In this document: piece by piece, positions 19,616 to 20,816 of the stretch
How positions within the stretch are numbered: the stretch's first letter is position 1
Layout: every line of letters starts with the position of its first letter
Assembly (NCBI GenBank): GCA_011390035.1
Contig: JAABTE010000007.1
Coordinates: forward strand, 1-20,816
From: Desulfobacteraceae bacterium
GTDB taxonomy: Bacteria; Desulfobacterota; Desulfobacteria; Desulfobacterales; JAABSP01
Length of the DNA stretch: 20,816 nt
Direction: 5' to 3'
The notes under the pieces: generated by a model
The model's input: only the letters and a program-made list of their open reading frames with translations
The model's database searches: none
What the model was told of the DNA's origin: nothing
Translations under genes and position numbers: made by a program

Positions 19616-20816
19616 ATGGATCATGGTGAAAAGCAGGGGCGGCGGGAGCGAAGTCAGTTCGGGTTGATGACCACCCGGCGGTTCGCGCCCTTTTTCTGGA
19701 CCCAGTTTATGGGGGCCTTCAACGACAATGTGTTCCGCAACGCGCTGATTTTGACGATAGCCTACGGGATGGCGGCGGAGGGCGGGAGCAATACCCTGGT
19801 CAACGTGGCCGCGGGGCTGTTCATCCTGCCCTTTTTCCTGTTTTCGGCCACGGCGGGGCAGTTGGCGGACAAGCTGGACAAGGCCCGGCTGATCCGGAGG
19901 GTGAAGCTGGCCGAGATCGGGCTGATGACGGGGGCGGCGGCCGCCTTTTACTTTGAGAGCATGGCGGCGCTGATGGCGCTGCTTTTTCTGATGGGAACCC
20001 AGTCCACCTTCTTCGGGCCGGTCAAATACAGCATCATCCCCCAGCATCTGATGCCCGGCGAGGTGGTGGGCGGAAACGCCATGGTGGAGATGGGCACCTT
20101 TGTTTCCATCCTGCTGGGCACCATCGCCGGCGGGGCGCTCATTCAGATGGAAGGGGCAATGATCTGGGTGGGGGCGGCGGTGATCGGGGTGGCGGTGGCC
20201 GGCTTCTGCGCCAGCATCTTCATTCCGCCGGCGCCGTCGGCCACGCCGGACCTGGCCGTGCGCTGGAATCCGGTTACGGAGACCTGGCGCGCCTTGGGGT
20301 ATGCCCGGAAGACGCATTCCGTCTTCCTGTCGATTCTGGGCATCTCCTGGTTCTGGTTTCTGGGGATGGCGTATCTGACCCAGATTCCCAATTTTACACG
20401 CGAGGCGCTGCGGGGGGACGAGTCGGTGGTGACATTGCTGCTGACCATGTTTTCCATTGGCATCGGCGCCGGCTCGCTGCTGTGCGAAAGATTGTCCGGC
20501 CGCAAGGTGGAGCTGGGCCTGGTGCCCATCGGTTCCATCGGGCTCACGGTGTTCGGCGTGGACCTGGCCCTTGCCTACGCGACGCCGGAGGCCGAGACGC
20601 TCGTGGGCATCGGCGGCTTTCTGGCAACGGACGGCAGCCTGCGGGTGCTGGCGGACCTGGCGCTCATCGGCGTGTTCGGCGGCTTTTATATCGTGCCCCT
20701 GTTCGCCTTCGTCCAGATGCGCGCAGAGCCCCGGTTCCGCGCCCGGGTGATCGCGGCCAACAACATCATAAACGCCCTGCTGATGGTGCTTTCCACGGTC
20801 TTTGCCATCGGCATTC
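19616..20816 (+). CDS. LplT/Aas-type MFS transporter, 3'-truncated by window edge
   Basis: Membrane transporter of the major facilitator superfamily resembling lysophospholipid transporter LplT and the N-terminal part of large Aas-like proteins, in which the transporter is fused to a PlsC acyltransferase and an acyl-ACP ligase. At least 400 codons are present and the frame is still open at the last base. Diagnostic segments are FFWTQFMGAFNDNVFRNALI near the N-terminus, GLFILPFFLFSATAGQLADKLDK, and GTQSTFFGPVKYSIIPQHL. The ATG at 19616 follows the activator stop codon directly, with AAGGAG 5 nt upstream inside that gene, so translation is probably coupled. Whether the enzymatic domains follow lies outside the window. 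A role in phospholipid repair or lysophospholipid flipping is inferred from family. Confidence 0.88.
   Translation, partial: MDHGEKQGRRERSQFGLMTTRRFAPFFWTQFMGAFNDNVFRNALILTIAYGMAAEGGSNTLVNVAAGLFILPFFLFSATAGQLADKLDKARLIRRVKLAEIGLMTGAAAAFYFESMAALMALLFLMGTQSTFFGPVKYSIIPQHLMPGEVVGGNAMVEMGTFVSILLGTIAGGALIQMEGAMIWVGAAVIGVAVAGFCASIFIPPAPSATPDLAVRWNPVTETWRALGYARKTHSVFLSILGISWFWFLGMAYLTQIPNFTREALRGDESVVTLLLTMFSIGIGAGSLLCERLSGRKVELGLVPIGSIGLTVFGVDLALAYATPEAETLVGIGGFLATDGSLRVLADLALIGVFGGFYIVPLFAFVQMRAEPRFRARVIAANNIINALLMVLSTVFAIGI

Overview
The window is about 20.8 kb of GC-rich chromosomal DNA with a third-position GC bias. It looks like an anaerobic Desulfobacterota (delta-proteobacterial) genome, perhaps of the Desulfobacterales. 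This is inferred from the mix of genes: a TAXI-type TRAP transporter with fused small and large membrane subunits, a complete Mrp antiporter operon, a HEAT-repeat/HD-GYP signalling pair, a CxxxCxxCC metal-cluster protein, a sigma-54 activator and an LplT/Aas-like transporter. No rRNA, tRNA, CRISPR array, insertion sequence or prophage gene is visible, and the taxonomic placement is not proven from sequence alone.

Layout. (1) 1-1216, plus strand: the 3' three-quarters of prfC (release factor 3), ending at a hairpin shared with the convergent transporter. (2) 1353-4513, minus strand: a TAXI TRAP solute-binding protein, then a fused TRAP permease, preceded by a near-consensus sigma-54 (-24/-12) promoter at 4592-4607. 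(3) 4870-11442, minus strand: a seven-gene Mrp operon (mnhA-B-C-D-E-F-G), most junctions overlapping or nearly so, with a UPF0114/YqhA membrane protein fused translationally to its end. (4) 11443-11844: a non-coding region rich in hairpins, ending in a 15-bp stem just upstream of an amidohydrolase gene (11845-12684, plus strand). (5) 12717-17746, minus strand: a four-gene operon encoding a rhombosortase-like rhomboid protease, a 692-residue HEAT-repeat protein, an HD-GYP protein and a YkgJ-type cysteine-cluster protein. The last three are joined by 4-nt stop/start overlaps. (6) 18098-19615, plus strand: a sigma-54-dependent activator, divergent from that operon. It is followed one base after its stop codon by a transporter gene (LplT/Aas N-terminal type) that runs off the window at 20816.

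The most interesting unit is 12717-19615. The intergenic region between the activator gene and the rhomboid gene carries a sigma-54 promoter with a single core mismatch (17818-17833), pointing at the rhomboid operon. A short dyad and a perfect 12-bp tandem repeat lie on the activator side. The HEAT and HD-GYP proteins share what looks like the same N-terminal module. The HD-GYP protein keeps its metal-binding HD residues but has lost two residues of the HHExxDGxGYP signature. The HEAT gene has nine Gs starting at its start codon. Together this suggests a locally regulated envelope-protease/nucleotide-signalling locus not obviously matching a named system. All functional links between these genes are inference from position and motifs.
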